Below are positions 10,987 to 23,208 of a stretch of 64,000 bases of DNA, piece after piece. This DNA comes from Gemmatimonadota bacterium (GTDB taxonomy: Bacteria; Gemmatimonadota; Gemmatimonadetes; Gemmatimonadales; Gemmatimonadaceae): NCBI GenBank assembly GCA_016871855.1, contig VHBQ01000002.1, positions 57,836-121,835 on the forward strand, given 5' to 3'. Position 1 is the first letter of the stretch, and the number at the start of each line of letters is the position of its first letter. The translations under genes and the position numbers were made by a program. The notes under the pieces were generated by a model. That model was not told where the DNA came from. It searched no databases and worked only from the letters and a program-made list of their open reading frames with translations.

Positions 10987-11675
10987 AGTTCGGCATCGTC
11001 AGTTTCCCCGGCTCCAACTGCGACGACGACGCGGTCTTCGCGGCCACGGAAACGCTTGGTCAGCCCGCCGCGAAGCTCTGGCACAAGTCGCACGACCTCG
11101 AGGGGAGCGACGTCATCATCCTCCCCGGCGGCTTCTCCTACGGCGACTACCTGCGGGCCGGCGCCATCGCCCGGTTCTCGCCGATCATGCGCGAGGTCGC
11201 TGCGCACGCCCAGCGCGGCGGACCGGTGATTGGGATCTGCAACGGCTTCCAGATCGCCTGCGAGGCCGGACTCCTCCCCGGCGCGTTGATGCGCAACGCC
11301 GGCCTCCAGTTCCTCTCCATGCCGGTCACCATCCGCGTGGAGAACACGGCCACGCGCTGGACGTCGCTCTGCCAGGAGGGCCAGCGCCTCACGATGCCCA
11401 TCGCCCATGGCGAGGGACGCTATACCGTGGACGCCGCCACGCTCGAGCGCGTCGAAGGCGAAGGCCTCGTGGTCTTCCGCTACGTCGACGCCGCGGGCGA
11501 GGCAACCGAGGCCGCCAACCCCAACGGATCGCTCGACAACATCGCCGGGGTGCGCAACGCCGCCGGCAACGTCGTCGGGCTCATGCCGCACCCCGAGCGG
11601 GCATTGGACCAGCTCCTCGGGTCCGCCGACGGACGAGTCATCTTTGAGTCCGTTCTCGCTGCTGTGCACGCCTGA
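10983..11675 (+). CDS. purQ: Phosphoribosylformylglycinamidine synthase subunit PurQ
   Basis: [13 protein letters not shown]...[21 protein letters not shown]...GLMPHPERA. Confidence 0.96.
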   Translation: MKFGIVSFPGSNCDDDAVFAATETLGQPAAKLWHKSHDLEGSDVIILPGGFSYGDYLRAGAIARFSPIMREVAAHAQRGGPVIGICNGFQIACEAGLLPGALMRNAGLQFLSMPVTIRVENTATRWTSLCQEGQRLTMPIAHGEGRYTVDAATLERVEGEGLVVFRYVDAAGEATEAANPNGSLDNIAGVRNAAGNVVGLMPHPERALDQLLGSADGRVIFESVLAAVHA

Positions 11676-11686
11676 CCACGACTGCC

Positions 11687-12070
11687 ATGACACGCTTCCT
11701 CCTCCTCCTGACACTCGCCGCCTCGCCGCTCACCGCGCAGGCCGTCGTTGATCCTGGCATGTCGAAGGCGCAGGTCGTCGAGCGCCTCGGCGCGCCAGCC
11801 TTCGAGCGGACTGCCGGCAGCGCCTCCTTTCTCTTCTACCAGAACGGATGCGAACGGACGTGCGGCATGCACGACGTGGTCGTGCTCGAGAAGGGCGCCG
11901 TCGTGGACGCAGTCTTCCGCTCAGCGAAGCGCCGCTACAGCGGCTCGAGTTCATCGCCCCGCATGATTCCCGCCGCCGAAGCCATCAAGGCGCGCCCCAC
12001 CAAGCCCGCCGATGCCGACGCGCCGATCACGATCCAACTCCAGGGGCGCAAGCCCGCCGGCGGCGCCTGA
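11687..12070 (+). CDS. Small secreted protein, SmpA/OmlA (BamE)-like fold predicted
   Basis: Signal peptide; [30 protein letters not shown] resembles the BamE/SmpA motif. Confidence 0.55.
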   Translation: MTRFLLLLTLAASPLTAQAVVDPGMSKAQVVERLGAPAFERTAGSASFLFYQNGCERTCGMHDVVVLEKGAVVDAVFRSAKRRYSGSSSSPRMIPAAEAIKARPTKPADADAPITIQLQGRKPAGGA

Positions 12071-12115
12071 GCGCGACGACCGCCTGACCGATTCCACCCC
12101 CCACCCGGCACGATC

Positions 12116-12478
12116 ATGACTGACCATCGCTCGTCGCACCGCCCCGATGACTTCAAGCCGCCCCATCCGGCCGACTTTCGCAAGCCGCGCACGGAAGACG
12201 AGTACTTCCTGAAGCTCGACGCCGAGCTGATCAAGGCGCATCGCGCGCGGCTCGATGCCGAACGGGAGCGCGCCGAGCGGCATGCCACGCACAACCACTG
12301 CCCCAAGTGCGACGGTGTCCTGCAGGAGACCCGGCACGGCCACATCATGATCGACGTCTGCCCCAAGTGCAAAGGCGTCTGGCTTGACGCCGGCGAGATG
12401 GAGATGATCGAGCACGTGAAGGAGTCGAACGTCGGATCGTTCTTCAGCGACCTTCTCAAGGGCCTCAGCCAAAAGTGA
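12116..12478 (+). CDS. zf-TFIIB-type zinc ribbon protein
   Basis: [35 protein letters not shown], CxxC...CxxC with WLDxGE signature. Confidence 0.85.
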   Translation: MTDHRSSHRPDDFKPPHPADFRKPRTEDEYFLKLDAELIKAHRARLDAERERAERHATHNHCPKCDGVLQETRHGHIMIDVCPKCKGVWLDAGEMEMIEHVKESNVGSFFSDLLKGLSQK

Positions 12479-14784
12479 CCGCAACTCCTCGCCCCGGCGA
12501 TCCCGTCATCACCCCCGCGCTCGTCGCGGAGCACGGCCTCACGCCCGACGAGTTCCAGCGGCTGCGCGCCATGCTTGGCCGCGAGCCGACCTTCACGGAA
12601 CTCGGCATCATCTCCGCGCTGTGGAGCGAGCACTGCTCGTACAAGCACTCGCGCCCGGTGCTGAAGACCCTGCCGACGCAGGCGCCCTACGTCCTGCAGG
12701 GGCCGGGGGAGAACGCTGGCGTCATCAGCATCGGCGACGGCCTGGCCATCGCCTTCAAGATCGAGTCGCACAACCATCCGTCGGCGGTCGAGCCGTATCA
12801 GGGCGCCGCGACGGGCGTGGGCGGCATCCTGCGCGACGTGTTTACGATGGGCGCGCGCCCCATCGCGATGCTTAACTCGCTGCGCTTCGGCTCGCTGGAC
12901 ACGCCACGCGTGCGGTACCTGGTCGGTGGCGTCGTGAAGGGGATCGGCGATTACGGCAACTGCGTGGGCATTCCCACCGTCGCGGGCGACGTGATGTTCG
13001 ACGCGGCGTATGAGGGCAACCCGCTCGTCAACGCGATGTGCGTCGGCCTCTTGCGCGAAGAGGAGCTGATCCGCGCCAAGGCCGAGGGCGTGGGCAATCC
13101 TGTCATCGCCGTGGGGGCGCGCACGGGGCGCGACGGCATTCACGGCGCCTCCTTCGCGTCCGAGGACCTCAGCGACGAGAACGAGGCCAAGCGGCCGCGG
13201 GTGCAGGTGGGGGATCCGTTTACTGAGAAGCTGCTGCTCGAGGCCTCGCTGGAACTCATCAACAGCGGCCACATCGTCGCCATCCAGGACATGGGCGCCG
13301 CCGGGCTCACCTCGTCATCGGCGGAGATGGCCGAGCGTGGCGAGGTCGGCGTCACTATCGACGTGCGCAAGGTGCCGCAGCGCGAGCAAGGGATGACGCC
13401 CTACGAAATCCTGCTGAGCGAGTCGCAGGAACGCATGCTCGTGGTGGCCAAGCAGGGCCACGAAGAGGCCGTCAAGGCGATCCTCGCGAAGTGGGATCTG
13501 AACGCCGAGGTCATCGGACACGTCATCGCCGAGCCCGTCTATCGCGTCACTGAGGGCGACCACGTCGTCGCCGAGTTCCCCGGCACGCGGCTCGTGACCG
13601 ACTGCCCGCAGTACCATCCGGAGGCGCGCGAGGCGCCGGAGGCGGTGGCGCGCCGCGCGCAGGATGTGCTCGCCGTGCCTGAGCGGCTGGAGGAAGCCGA
13701 TCCGGCCTGGACGCTGACGCGGCTGCTCGAATCGCCGACCATCGCCAGCAAGCGCTGGATCACCACGCAATACGATTCCACGGTCCGCACGAGCACGGTG
13801 ATGGGGCCCGGCGACGGCGACGCCGCCGTCATTCGCATTCGCGGCACGCGCAAGGCCGTCGCCCTGAAGACCGACTGCAACGGTCGCTATGTCTACCTCG
13901 ACCCGCGAGTCGGCGGTCGCATTGCCGTGGCTGAGGCGGCGCGCAACGTTGCCTGCGTCGGCGCGCGCCCGATGGCCATCACGAACTGCCTCAACTTCGG
14001 TAATCCCAAGAAGCCCGAAGTCTTCTTCCAGTTCCGCGAGGCGGTCTACGGCATGGGCGACGCCTGCCGCGCGCTCGGTACGCCGGTCACCGGCGGGAAC
14101 GTGTCGCTCTACAACGAGAACCCGCAGGGCGCCGTCTACCCGACCCCGACGATCGGCATGGTGGGATTGATCCCCGACGTTGCGCACGTGACGCGGGCCT
14201 CCTTCAGCGCGCCCGGGCAGGCCATCGTCCTGCTGGGCGACAACACGGCGGAGCTCGGCGGCAGCGAGTACCTCGCTTGGATACACGGCATCGTGGCTGG
14301 CGCACCGCCCGCCTGCGACCTCGAAGCCGAGCGGCGGCTCATTGATGCGCTGCTTGAAGCCATCGGCGCCGGCCACGTCGCCTCCGCCCACGACTGCGCG
14401 GAAGGCGGTCTGGCCGTGGCGATCGCCGAGTGCTGCATAGCGAGCCAGACCGCGCCACTCGGCGCCCAGGTGGACCTGTCCGCGTGGGCCGCCCTGCCCT
14501 TGCGCGCGCTGCTCTTTGGCGAGGCACAAGGACGCGTCGTGCTGTCCACCGCCAACGCCGAGGCCGTGCTCGCCATCGCGCGCGCGCATGGCGTCCCGGC
14601 CACGGCCATCGGCACCGTGCGCACGGCGAGCGCAGGACTGATGCTCACCGTCGGCGCACGCACCATTCGCGCGAGTCTCGCGACGCTCGGCGATGCCTTC
14701 CACGGCGCGCTGCCCCGCGCCATGAGCCGCGCCGCCGCTGAGGTGGTCGTCGAGAAGCCGGCGGCGGCTGGAGGAGCGCGCTGA
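12475..14784 (+). CDS. purL: Phosphoribosylformylglycinamidine synthase subunit PurL
   Basis: [26 protein letters not shown]...[27 protein letters not shown]. Confidence 0.97.
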   Translation: MTATPRPGDPVITPALVAEHGLTPDEFQRLRAMLGREPTFTELGIISALWSEHCSYKHSRPVLKTLPTQAPYVLQGPGENAGVISIGDGLAIAFKIESHNHPSAVEPYQGAATGVGGILRDVFTMGARPIAMLNSLRFGSLDTPRVRYLVGGVVKGIGDYGNCVGIPTVAGDVMFDAAYEGNPLVNAMCVGLLREEELIRAKAEGVGNPVIAVGARTGRDGIHGASFASEDLSDENEAKRPRVQVGDPFTEKLLLEASLELINSGHIVAIQDMGAAGLTSSSAEMAERGEVGVTIDVRKVPQREQGMTPYEILLSESQERMLVVAKQGHEEAVKAILAKWDLNAEVIGHVIAEPVYRVTEGDHVVAEFPGTRLVTDCPQYHPEAREAPEAVARRAQDVLAVPERLEEADPAWTLTRLLESPTIASKRWITTQYDSTVRTSTVMGPGDGDAAVIRIRGTRKAVALKTDCNGRYVYLDPRVGGRIAVAEAARNVACVGARPMAITNCLNFGNPKKPEVFFQFREAVYGMGDACRALGTPVTGGNVSLYNENPQGAVYPTPTIGMVGLIPDVAHVTRASFSAPGQAIVLLGDNTAELGGSEYLAWIHGIVAGAPPACDLEAERRLIDALLEAIGAGHVASAHDCAEGGLAVAIAECCIASQTAPLGAQVDLSAWAALPLRALLFGEAQGRVVLSTANAEAVLAIARAHGVPATAIGTVRTASAGLMLTVGARTIRASLATLGDAFHGALPRAMSRAAAEVVVEKPAAAGGAR

Positions 14785-16160
14785 TGTGCGGCATTTTCGG
14801 CATCACCGGCCAACCCGACGCGGCCCGCGTCACGCACCTCGGCCTCTACTCCCTGCAGCACCGTGGGCAGGAGTCGGCCGGCATCGTGGCGGTATCGGCG
14901 GACGGCGACGCCGCCACCGTGCGCAAGATGGGGCTGGTCTCCGACGGCTTCGACGAGGACCGCATCGAGGCGCTGCACGGCCCCACCGCCATCGGCCACA
15001 CGCGGTACTCCACCGCGGGCACCAGCAGCATCGAGAACGCGCAGCCGGTCTTCGTGCGCTTTCGCGGCGGGCATATTGCGCTCGCGCATAACGGCAACCT
15101 GACGAACGCGGTCGAATTGCGCGCCGCGCTCGAGGCCGAGGGGTCCATCTTCGCCTCGTCGATGGACAGCGAAGTGATCGTCCACCGGATCGCCAAGTCC
15201 CGGGCCGGGCAGCCCGCGGCCCAGTTGTCGGAGGCGCTGCAGGGGCTGGAGGGGGCGTTCTCCCTGGCCGTCGTGATCGGGACCACGTTGCTCGCCGCGC
15301 GCGATGCGCATGGCTGGCGTCCGCTGTCCATCGGGCGGCTGGGCGATGCCTGGGTGTTCGCCTCCGAGACGTGCGCGCTCGACATCGTCGGCGCCACGCG
15401 CGTGCGCGACGTCGCCGCCGGCGAGATCGTGTACGTCGAGGACGGCGAGTTGCGCAGCCACCGCTTCGCGGAGCCAGCCGCCCTGCACCGCTGCGTCTTC
15501 GAATACATCTACTTCGCGCGCCCGGACAGCCAGGTCTTCGGCGGGTCCGTGGATCGCGCCCGCCGCGCCCTCGGCCGCCAACTGGCCAAGGAGCAGCCGA
15601 CGCCCGGCGCCGATATCGTCTTCGCGGTGCCCGACTCGTCCAATGCGGCCGCGCTCGGCTACGCGGAAGCCTCCGGCCTGCAGTTGGAGCACGCGCTAAT
15701 CCGCAATCACTACGTCGGCCGCACCTTTATCCAGCCGACGCAGGCGGGGCGTGACGCGAAGGTGAAGGTCAAGTACAACGCGGTGCGCGAAGTGCTGGAG
15801 GGGCGCAGTGTGGTGATGGTGGACGACTCGATCGTCCGCGGCACCACGACGCGCGGCCTCGTGGCGCTCCTCCGCGGCGCGGGGGCACGCGAAGTCCATA
15901 TGCGCGTCTCGTCGCCCCCGATCACCGGCCCGTGCTACTACGGCATCGACACGCCGGAGCGCGAGCAACTCATCGCCGCCAAGATGCAGATTGGCGAGGT
16001 GGCGAGCGCCATTGGCGTTGACTCACTGGGCTACCTCTCGCTCGAGGGGTTGCTCCATGCAGTGCCGGACGGCCCGGATGGCTTCTGCCATGCGTGCTTC
16101 TCCGGGCAGTACCCCACACGGCCCCCCGTGGACATCAAGCGGTACCGATCGGGCAGGTAG
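14784..16160 (+). CDS. purF: Amidophosphoribosyltransferase
   Basis: MCGIFGITG (Ntn Cys); ENAQPVFVRFRGGHIALAHNGNLTNA; VVMVDDSIVRGTT PRPP site. Confidence 0.97.
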   Translation: MCGIFGITGQPDAARVTHLGLYSLQHRGQESAGIVAVSADGDAATVRKMGLVSDGFDEDRIEALHGPTAIGHTRYSTAGTSSIENAQPVFVRFRGGHIALAHNGNLTNAVELRAALEAEGSIFASSMDSEVIVHRIAKSRAGQPAAQLSEALQGLEGAFSLAVVIGTTLLAARDAHGWRPLSIGRLGDAWVFASETCALDIVGATRVRDVAAGEIVYVEDGELRSHRFAEPAALHRCVFEYIYFARPDSQVFGGSVDRARRALGRQLAKEQPTPGADIVFAVPDSSNAAALGYAEASGLQLEHALIRNHYVGRTFIQPTQAGRDAKVKVKYNAVREVLEGRSVVMVDDSIVRGTTTRGLVALLRGAGAREVHMRVSSPPITGPCYYGIDTPEREQLIAAKMQIGEVASAIGVDSLGYLSLEGLLHAVPDGPDGFCHACFSGQYPTRPPVDIKRYRSGR

Positions 16161-16194
16161 CGCGCTCGGGACGTACTAACGGAGAGATGGATCT

Positions 16195-18858
<2,664 letters not shown>

Positions 18859-18869
18859 CAGGAACTCCG

Positions 18870-18903
18870 ATGGGGCGCGGCCGGCGTCGGCCACGCCCCA
18901 TCG
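18870..18903. terminator. Hairpin between ppdK and the convergent fusion gene
   Basis: gatggggcgcggccggcgtcggccacgccccatc inverted repeat. Confidence 0.65.
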
Positions 18904-18931
18904 CCCGGCGTTGCCGGGTCCCCTGGCCAGC

Positions 18932-20542
18932 TCAGCTGGCCAGGGACTTCGAAAGCACTCGCGCGAGGTGCTCGGCCATCGGCGCCACGGCGTCCTCCTC
19001 GAACGCTCCCATGAAGGCCGTTTGCATCCACTGCCGCGCGCGCAGGTAGCCGCTCTCCCAGCTGAGCGCGAAGCCGGCGTTCAGCAGGCGCGCGGCCAGT
19101 TCTGAGGTGTCGCGCGCCGAACCCGCCTGCCACGTTGCCACGGCAGGCGAAGCGTCCGGACCGCGCACGAGCGGCAGGTGGCCACCGGCTTCCATCCGTT
19201 CACGCAGAACGCGATCGGCACGCGCGATGGCGGCGTAGCGCGCAGGCCAGTCCGTCGAGGAGACGGCGGTCGCCAGCGCGCCTACGAGCAACGACGACTG
19301 TGTGTACGGCACGCCGTCGCCGTCCAGATACCGCGCCAGATCGAGATACCGCGGCAGCGAGTCGTCGCCTGGCATCGGGGGTTCGTCGCAGCAGACCAGC
19401 GAGAGTCCCGCGACAGCGCCGAGGGCCTTTCCGCTCACGGCCGAGGCAAGCGCCACGCCACGCAGACTCATCGGCACCGTCCCGACGCTCGACGCGGCGT
19501 CGAGCGCGAGCCGCGCGCCCACTGCCTGTCCCGCGTCGCGCAACGCGTTCACGCTGTTCAGCATCCCGGTGCTCGTCTCATGGTGGACCATCCAGATCCA
19601 CCCAGCGCGCACCCGGCGCGCGGCCTTCACCACGCGGTCCATGGGCAGCGGCGATCCCCACGGCACGCGCACCGCCTCGTGATCGATGCCGTGCCGCCGC
19701 GCGTGGTCGAGCAGGCGCTCGCCGAGTTCCCCGTTTGAGCAAACCACCGCTGGCGCGCCGTCCCGGGCGATCTGGGCCGCGATCGCGTCGTTGGCGAGCG
19801 TGCCCGATCCCGCGAAGATCGCCACGTGCCGCGCGTCGATCAGCGCGGCCAGCGACCGGCGAATCTGCGCCAAGTCCTCGGCGAACGACGGCGACCGATG
19901 CGATCGCAGCGGTGACACGACGCGCGCACGGACCTCCGGCGAGAGTGGCACCGGCCCCGTGAGAAACGAGGCCGGCTCCGCGCGACGCTCGCTGGTGAGG
20001 CCGAGGAACGACCCGGCGTGCGCCACCGCGGATTCCTTGGTCACGTACATGGGCTGGTACGCCGCCTCCTCCGTCCCGACGAGTGGGCCAAAGGGGACGA
20101 ACCCCATGTGCGTGTACAGCTTGAGTTGGCGCGTCGTCGCCGAGATAACACCGGTATCGAACCCGCGCGTCACCGCCTCCTCCACCAACCGCGTCAGGAG
20201 GGCGCGCAGGACGACCCCATGCCGGTATTCCGGCTCCACGGCGAGCAGTCGGATCTCGCAGGGCGTGCGGCCCGGCGGCAGGTGCCGGTCGAGGTCCGGC
20301 AACTTCGCGTCCAAGGAGAACGGACGCTCCGTGCGCAGAGCGCACATGCCGACCAGTCGGTCGCCGTCTCGCACCACGATGAACGTCGAGACGCCCTCGA
20401 ACCGGTCAACGAGCCTGCCATCCGGACGTGGGGCGTGCTGCGGAATCTCTCCCGCGAAGGTCTGGTGGTTGAGCTGCCTTATGTCGTCAAGGTCCGCCTC
20501 AGTGGCGAGGCGCACTGTCAGGGCGGCACTAGCCTGGCGCAT
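18932..20542 (-). CDS. Two-domain protein: N-terminal GNAT-like acyltransferase fused to class-V PLP-dependent aminotransferase
   Basis: N-terminus VRLATEADLDDIRQLN...IRLLAVEPEYRHGVVLRALLTRLVEEAVTRGFD...LYTHMGFVPFG (GNAT); C-terminus IFAGSGTLANDAIAAQIA...MVHHETSTGMLNSV...LALDAASSVGTVPM...SAVSGKALGAVAGLSLV (class-V PLP Lys). Confidence 0.82.
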   Translation of the reverse strand: MRQASAALTVRLATEADLDDIRQLNHQTFAGEIPQHAPRPDGRLVDRFEGVSTFIVVRDGDRLVGMCALRTERPFSLDAKLPDLDRHLPPGRTPCEIRLLAVEPEYRHGVVLRALLTRLVEEAVTRGFDTGVISATTRQLKLYTHMGFVPFGPLVGTEEAAYQPMYVTKESAVAHAGSFLGLTSERRAEPASFLTGPVPLSPEVRARVVSPLRSHRSPSFAEDLAQIRRSLAALIDARHVAIFAGSGTLANDAIAAQIARDGAPAVVCSNGELGERLLDHARRHGIDHEAVRVPWGSPLPMDRVVKAARRVRAGWIWMVHHETSTGMLNSVNALRDAGQAVGARLALDAASSVGTVPMSLRGVALASAVSGKALGAVAGLSLVCCDEPPMPGDDSLPRYLDLARYLDGDGVPYTQSSLLVGALATAVSSTDWPARYAAIARADRVLRERMEAGGHLPLVRGPDASPAVATWQAGSARDTSELAARLLNAGFALSWESGYLRARQWMQTAFMGAFEEDAVAPMAEHLARVLSKSLAS

Positions 20543-20662
20543 GCAGAACCTCCGCTATGGGCGCAAGAAGCCTCCGGCCCGGCCGGAGACCTCCCCGAGA
20601 ATGCCTCCTTTAACGTAGCTTTCCGAAGCACCATCCACCACACGGTTTGGAGACCTTCTTAA

Positions 20663-21088
20663 ATGGATCGCAAGGCGGAAGCACAGTGGTTTGGCGACCT
20701 CAAGTCGGGCAAGGGCACGATGGCGGTCGGCAGCGGCGCGTTCAGTGGCCCGTTCTCGTTCATCAGCCGCTTTGAGGGCAGCAAGGATACCAACCCCGAG
20801 GAACTGCTCGGCGCGGCGCACGCGGGTTGCTTCTCCATGGCGCTGGCGAACTCGCTCGCGCAGGCGGGCCACCCGGCGACCAGCGTGAAGACGACCGCCG
20901 TGGTGAGCGCCAACAAGACCGAGGCCGGCTTTGCCGTCACCAACATCGCGCTTACCACACGCGGCGTGGTCCCGGGGCTGTCGAACGAGAAGTTCGTGGA
21001 GTTCGCGGAAGCGACCAAGACGGGCTGCATCGTGTCGCGGGCGCTGGCCGCGGTGCCCATGACGCTCGACGCGGCGCTCGAAGGGTAG
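20663..21088 (+). CDS. OsmC/Ohr family peroxiredoxin
   Basis: NPEELLGAAHAGCFSMALANSLAQAG...TKTGCIVSRAL, two-Cys OsmC pattern. Confidence 0.92.
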   Translation: MDRKAEAQWFGDLKSGKGTMAVGSGAFSGPFSFISRFEGSKDTNPEELLGAAHAGCFSMALANSLAQAGHPATSVKTTAVVSANKTEAGFAVTNIALTTRGVVPGLSNEKFVEFAEATKTGCIVSRALAAVPMTLDAALEG

Positions 21089-21159
21089 TCTCGACCGCGG
21101 CGCCCGCCTCCGAACAACGCGAGCGGCGGGCGCCGCGCCACCCACACGCGGGAGGCCTG

Positions 21160-21363
21160 GTGCAGTACGAGATCATCGCGCTCAACCTGCTGTACGCCAT
21201 CGCCGGCGTCGTGCTGATGTTCCTGAGCTACCGCGCCATCGACCGGCTCACGCCGGAGGTCAACTTCCCGGCGGAGCTCGGCAAGGGCAACGTCGCGGTG
21301 GCGATCTTCGTGGCGGCGATCTTCATCTCGATCGCCATGATCATCGGCAGCGCGCTGAACTGA
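21160..21363 (+). CDS. Small membrane protein, DUF350-like (GTG start)
   Basis: 67 aa with two hydrophobic helices, LLYAIAGVVLMFLSYRAIDRLTPEVNFPAELGKGNVAVAIFVAAIFISIAMII; overlaps the next start (TGATG). Confidence 0.65.
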   Translation: MQYEIIALNLLYAIAGVVLMFLSYRAIDRLTPEVNFPAELGKGNVAVAIFVAAIFISIAMIIGSALN

Positions 21364-22007
21364 TGCCCGGCTGGCGCACCCCGTGCCTCGCGGCGCTCGT
21401 CGTCGCAATGGGCGTGGCGGGGCCGACGACCGCACCGGCTCAGAGTGCCCCCGCCCAGGCGGCGCCGCTTCGTGGCGCCGCCAAGCGGCTCGCTGACCGC
21501 AACGCCAGTCGGTACGACGAGATCTTCCGGCGGTACACCAAGCGCTACTTCGGCCCCGGCTTCGATTGGCGGCTTTTCAAGGCGCAGGGCATGGCGGAGA
21601 GCGGCCTCGACCCTGACGCGACCAGCTACGTCGGCGCCCGCGGCATCATGCAACTGATGCCCGCCACCTATCAGGGCATCACGTCCCGGCGCCCGGAGTT
21701 TGGCGCCATCAACGACCCCGAGTGGAACATCGCCGCGGGGATCATGCACGATCGCTATCTCTGGAAGCTCTGGAGCGAGTCCATCAGCGAACGCGAGCGG
21801 CCGGCCTTCATGTTCGGCAGCTATAACGCCGGCGAAGGGACCATTCGTCGTGCTCGGCGTTCAGCCCTGGATCGTGTGGGCGCCGCCGAGGAATGGGCGC
21901 ACATCGAGGAGGTGGCGCCCACCGTGCCCCGCTGGCGCTACCGCGAGACGCTCGACTACGTGCGGAAGATCGACCGGTACTACGGCGACATTCGCCGGCC
22001 GCGGTAG
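21363..22007 (+). CDS. Lytic transglycosylase (SLT fold), secreted
   Basis: AQGMAESGLDPDATSYVGARGIMQLMPATYQGI; FGSYNAGEGTIRRA. Confidence 0.9.
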   Translation: MPGWRTPCLAALVVAMGVAGPTTAPAQSAPAQAAPLRGAAKRLADRNASRYDEIFRRYTKRYFGPGFDWRLFKAQGMAESGLDPDATSYVGARGIMQLMPATYQGITSRRPEFGAINDPEWNIAAGIMHDRYLWKLWSESISERERPAFMFGSYNAGEGTIRRARRSALDRVGAAEEWAHIEEVAPTVPRWRYRETLDYVRKIDRYYGDIRRPR

Positions 22008-22035
22008 CGGCGTACGACGCGGTCCCCCGCCCGGC

Positions 22036-22467
22036 TCAGTTCAGGTCGAGCTGTACCCAATCCACTCCGAAGTGCGCCAGAATCGCGTTCCGCTCCTCGC
22101 GCTCTTGCTCGGCGATGCTCGTGTACGGATGCTGGAACACCACTCGGCGCACGCCGCGACGCACCAGGGCGCGCGTACACGCCAAGCAGGGCTCGTGCGT
22201 CACGTACGCCGCGGCCACATGACCGTCGCAGAACCCCAGCGCGTTCTCCTCGGCGTGCGACGTGTGCAGGCAGCGCTGGCCCGGCTTGCAGGTCTCCGGC
22301 GTGCAGTGCGACATCCCTGGCAACGCCCCGTTGAATCCCGCCGACGCGATCCCGCCGTCGGGGCGCAGGAGCACCGCACCGACCTTCAGCCGGCAGCAGG
22401 TCCCCAGCCGGCTCAACTCGTTGGCCATGCGAAGGAACACTTCGTCTTTGAGCTCTTTGCGGTTCAT
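22036..22467 (-). CDS. ComEB-like / dCMP deaminase family protein
   Basis: HAEENALGFC and PCLACTRALVRRGVRRVVF zinc deaminase motifs (HAE...PCxxC). Confidence 0.88.
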   Translation of the reverse strand: MNRKELKDEVFLRMANELSRLGTCCRLKVGAVLLRPDGGIASAGFNGALPGMSHCTPETCKPGQRCLHTSHAEENALGFCDGHVAAAYVTHEPCLACTRALVRRGVRRVVFQHPYTSIAEQEREERNAILAHFGVDWVQLDLN

Positions 22468-22587
22468 GAATCGGCGTGAGAGAGACGCGAAGAAGATGGC
22501 CGCGTGACAGCGGCCGAGCAACGGGGTGATCGGTTGCGGCCACGGTCGCGCGTTGGCCCAGCAGGCGTCGCCTGCACACCGAGGACT

Positions 22588-22624
22588 CCACCGTCTACCG
22601 TCTACCGTCCACCGTCTGCCGTCA
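22588..22624. repeat. Heptamer array (CCGTCYA units), upstream of the deaminase and downstream of tmRNA
   Basis: ccaccgtctaccgtctaccgtccaccgtctgccgtca; 7-bp period. Confidence 0.85.
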
Positions 22625-22635
22625 ATCTCCCCAAC

Positions 22636-22670
22636 GCAAAACGGGCCGCGCATCGCGCGACCCGTTTTGC
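22636..22670 (-). terminator. tmRNA terminator, perfect A/T-flanked hairpin
   Basis: gcaaaacgggccgcgcatcgcgcgacccgttttgc inverted repeat ending in a T tract on the minus strand. Confidence 0.85.
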
Positions 22671-22674
22671 GGCA

Positions 22675-23034
22675 TGGAGGCGGGGAGAGTCGAACTCCCG
22701 TCTTGCACAGGATCATCCACAGCGTCTACGTGCGTAGCTCACCGATTGATGTTTCCGGCGGCTGGGTGGTGAGCGCCCGACCGACGGATGAGCCCTCTAG
22801 AGTTTCGCGCCGCCGTCGAGGACGTACGGCCGCGCTATCCCGGATTTGCGATACCTGACGAGCCGCCCCGGGAGGGCTTCCCACCAGGCACTGCTGGGGT
22901 AACGCCTAAGCGTTACGCAGCAAGAGCGAAGTTGTTGTTCGCAGTTAACGTTTCCCAGGCGGATTAACGAGGAACCCGAGGACCTCGGCACGCAGCCACG
23001 GAGCCACCTACACAATCGAAACCAGGTCGCCCCC
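22675..23034 (-). ncRNA. ssrA: Transfer-messenger RNA (tag ANNNFALAA)
   Basis: Minus strand 5' GGGGGCGACCTGGTTTCGA ... 3' GAGTTCGACTCTCCCCGCCTCCA; 7-bp acceptor stem (one G-U); tag ORF GCG AAC AAC AAC TTC GCT CTT GCT GCG TAA at 22942..22913. CCA is not encoded. Confidence 0.95.
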
Positions 23035-23076
23035 GACTACAGACCTAAATATAGCAGGCTTTCATACAATGGTGAC

Positions 23077-23208
23077 ATGGACCGAGGATCACGATGCAGG
23101 ATAACGACTTAGGAACCTGATGGTCGATCGCCAATCTCCATCCGCATTCGCAATCCTCAATCGCAATCCTCGGTCCAAGTCCTCAATCGCCGGCCTCGGT
23201 CCAACCCC
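23077..23208. repeat. Dispersed palindromic element copy 1 (AATCCTC/GGACCGAGGAT family)
   Basis: ggaccgaggat (23079-23089) is a perfect inverted match to atcctcggtcc (23166-23176); closely related sequence at 48511-48640. Confidence 0.85.

Noticed and set aside
22468-22716. N-terminal extension of the deaminase
   Set aside because: Would translate the heptad array and tmRNA terminator; family homology starts at MNRKEL.
22675-23034. Protein-coding ORFs overlapping the tmRNA (e.g. 22797..23015)
   Set aside because: Region is fully explained by ssrA structure and tag frame.
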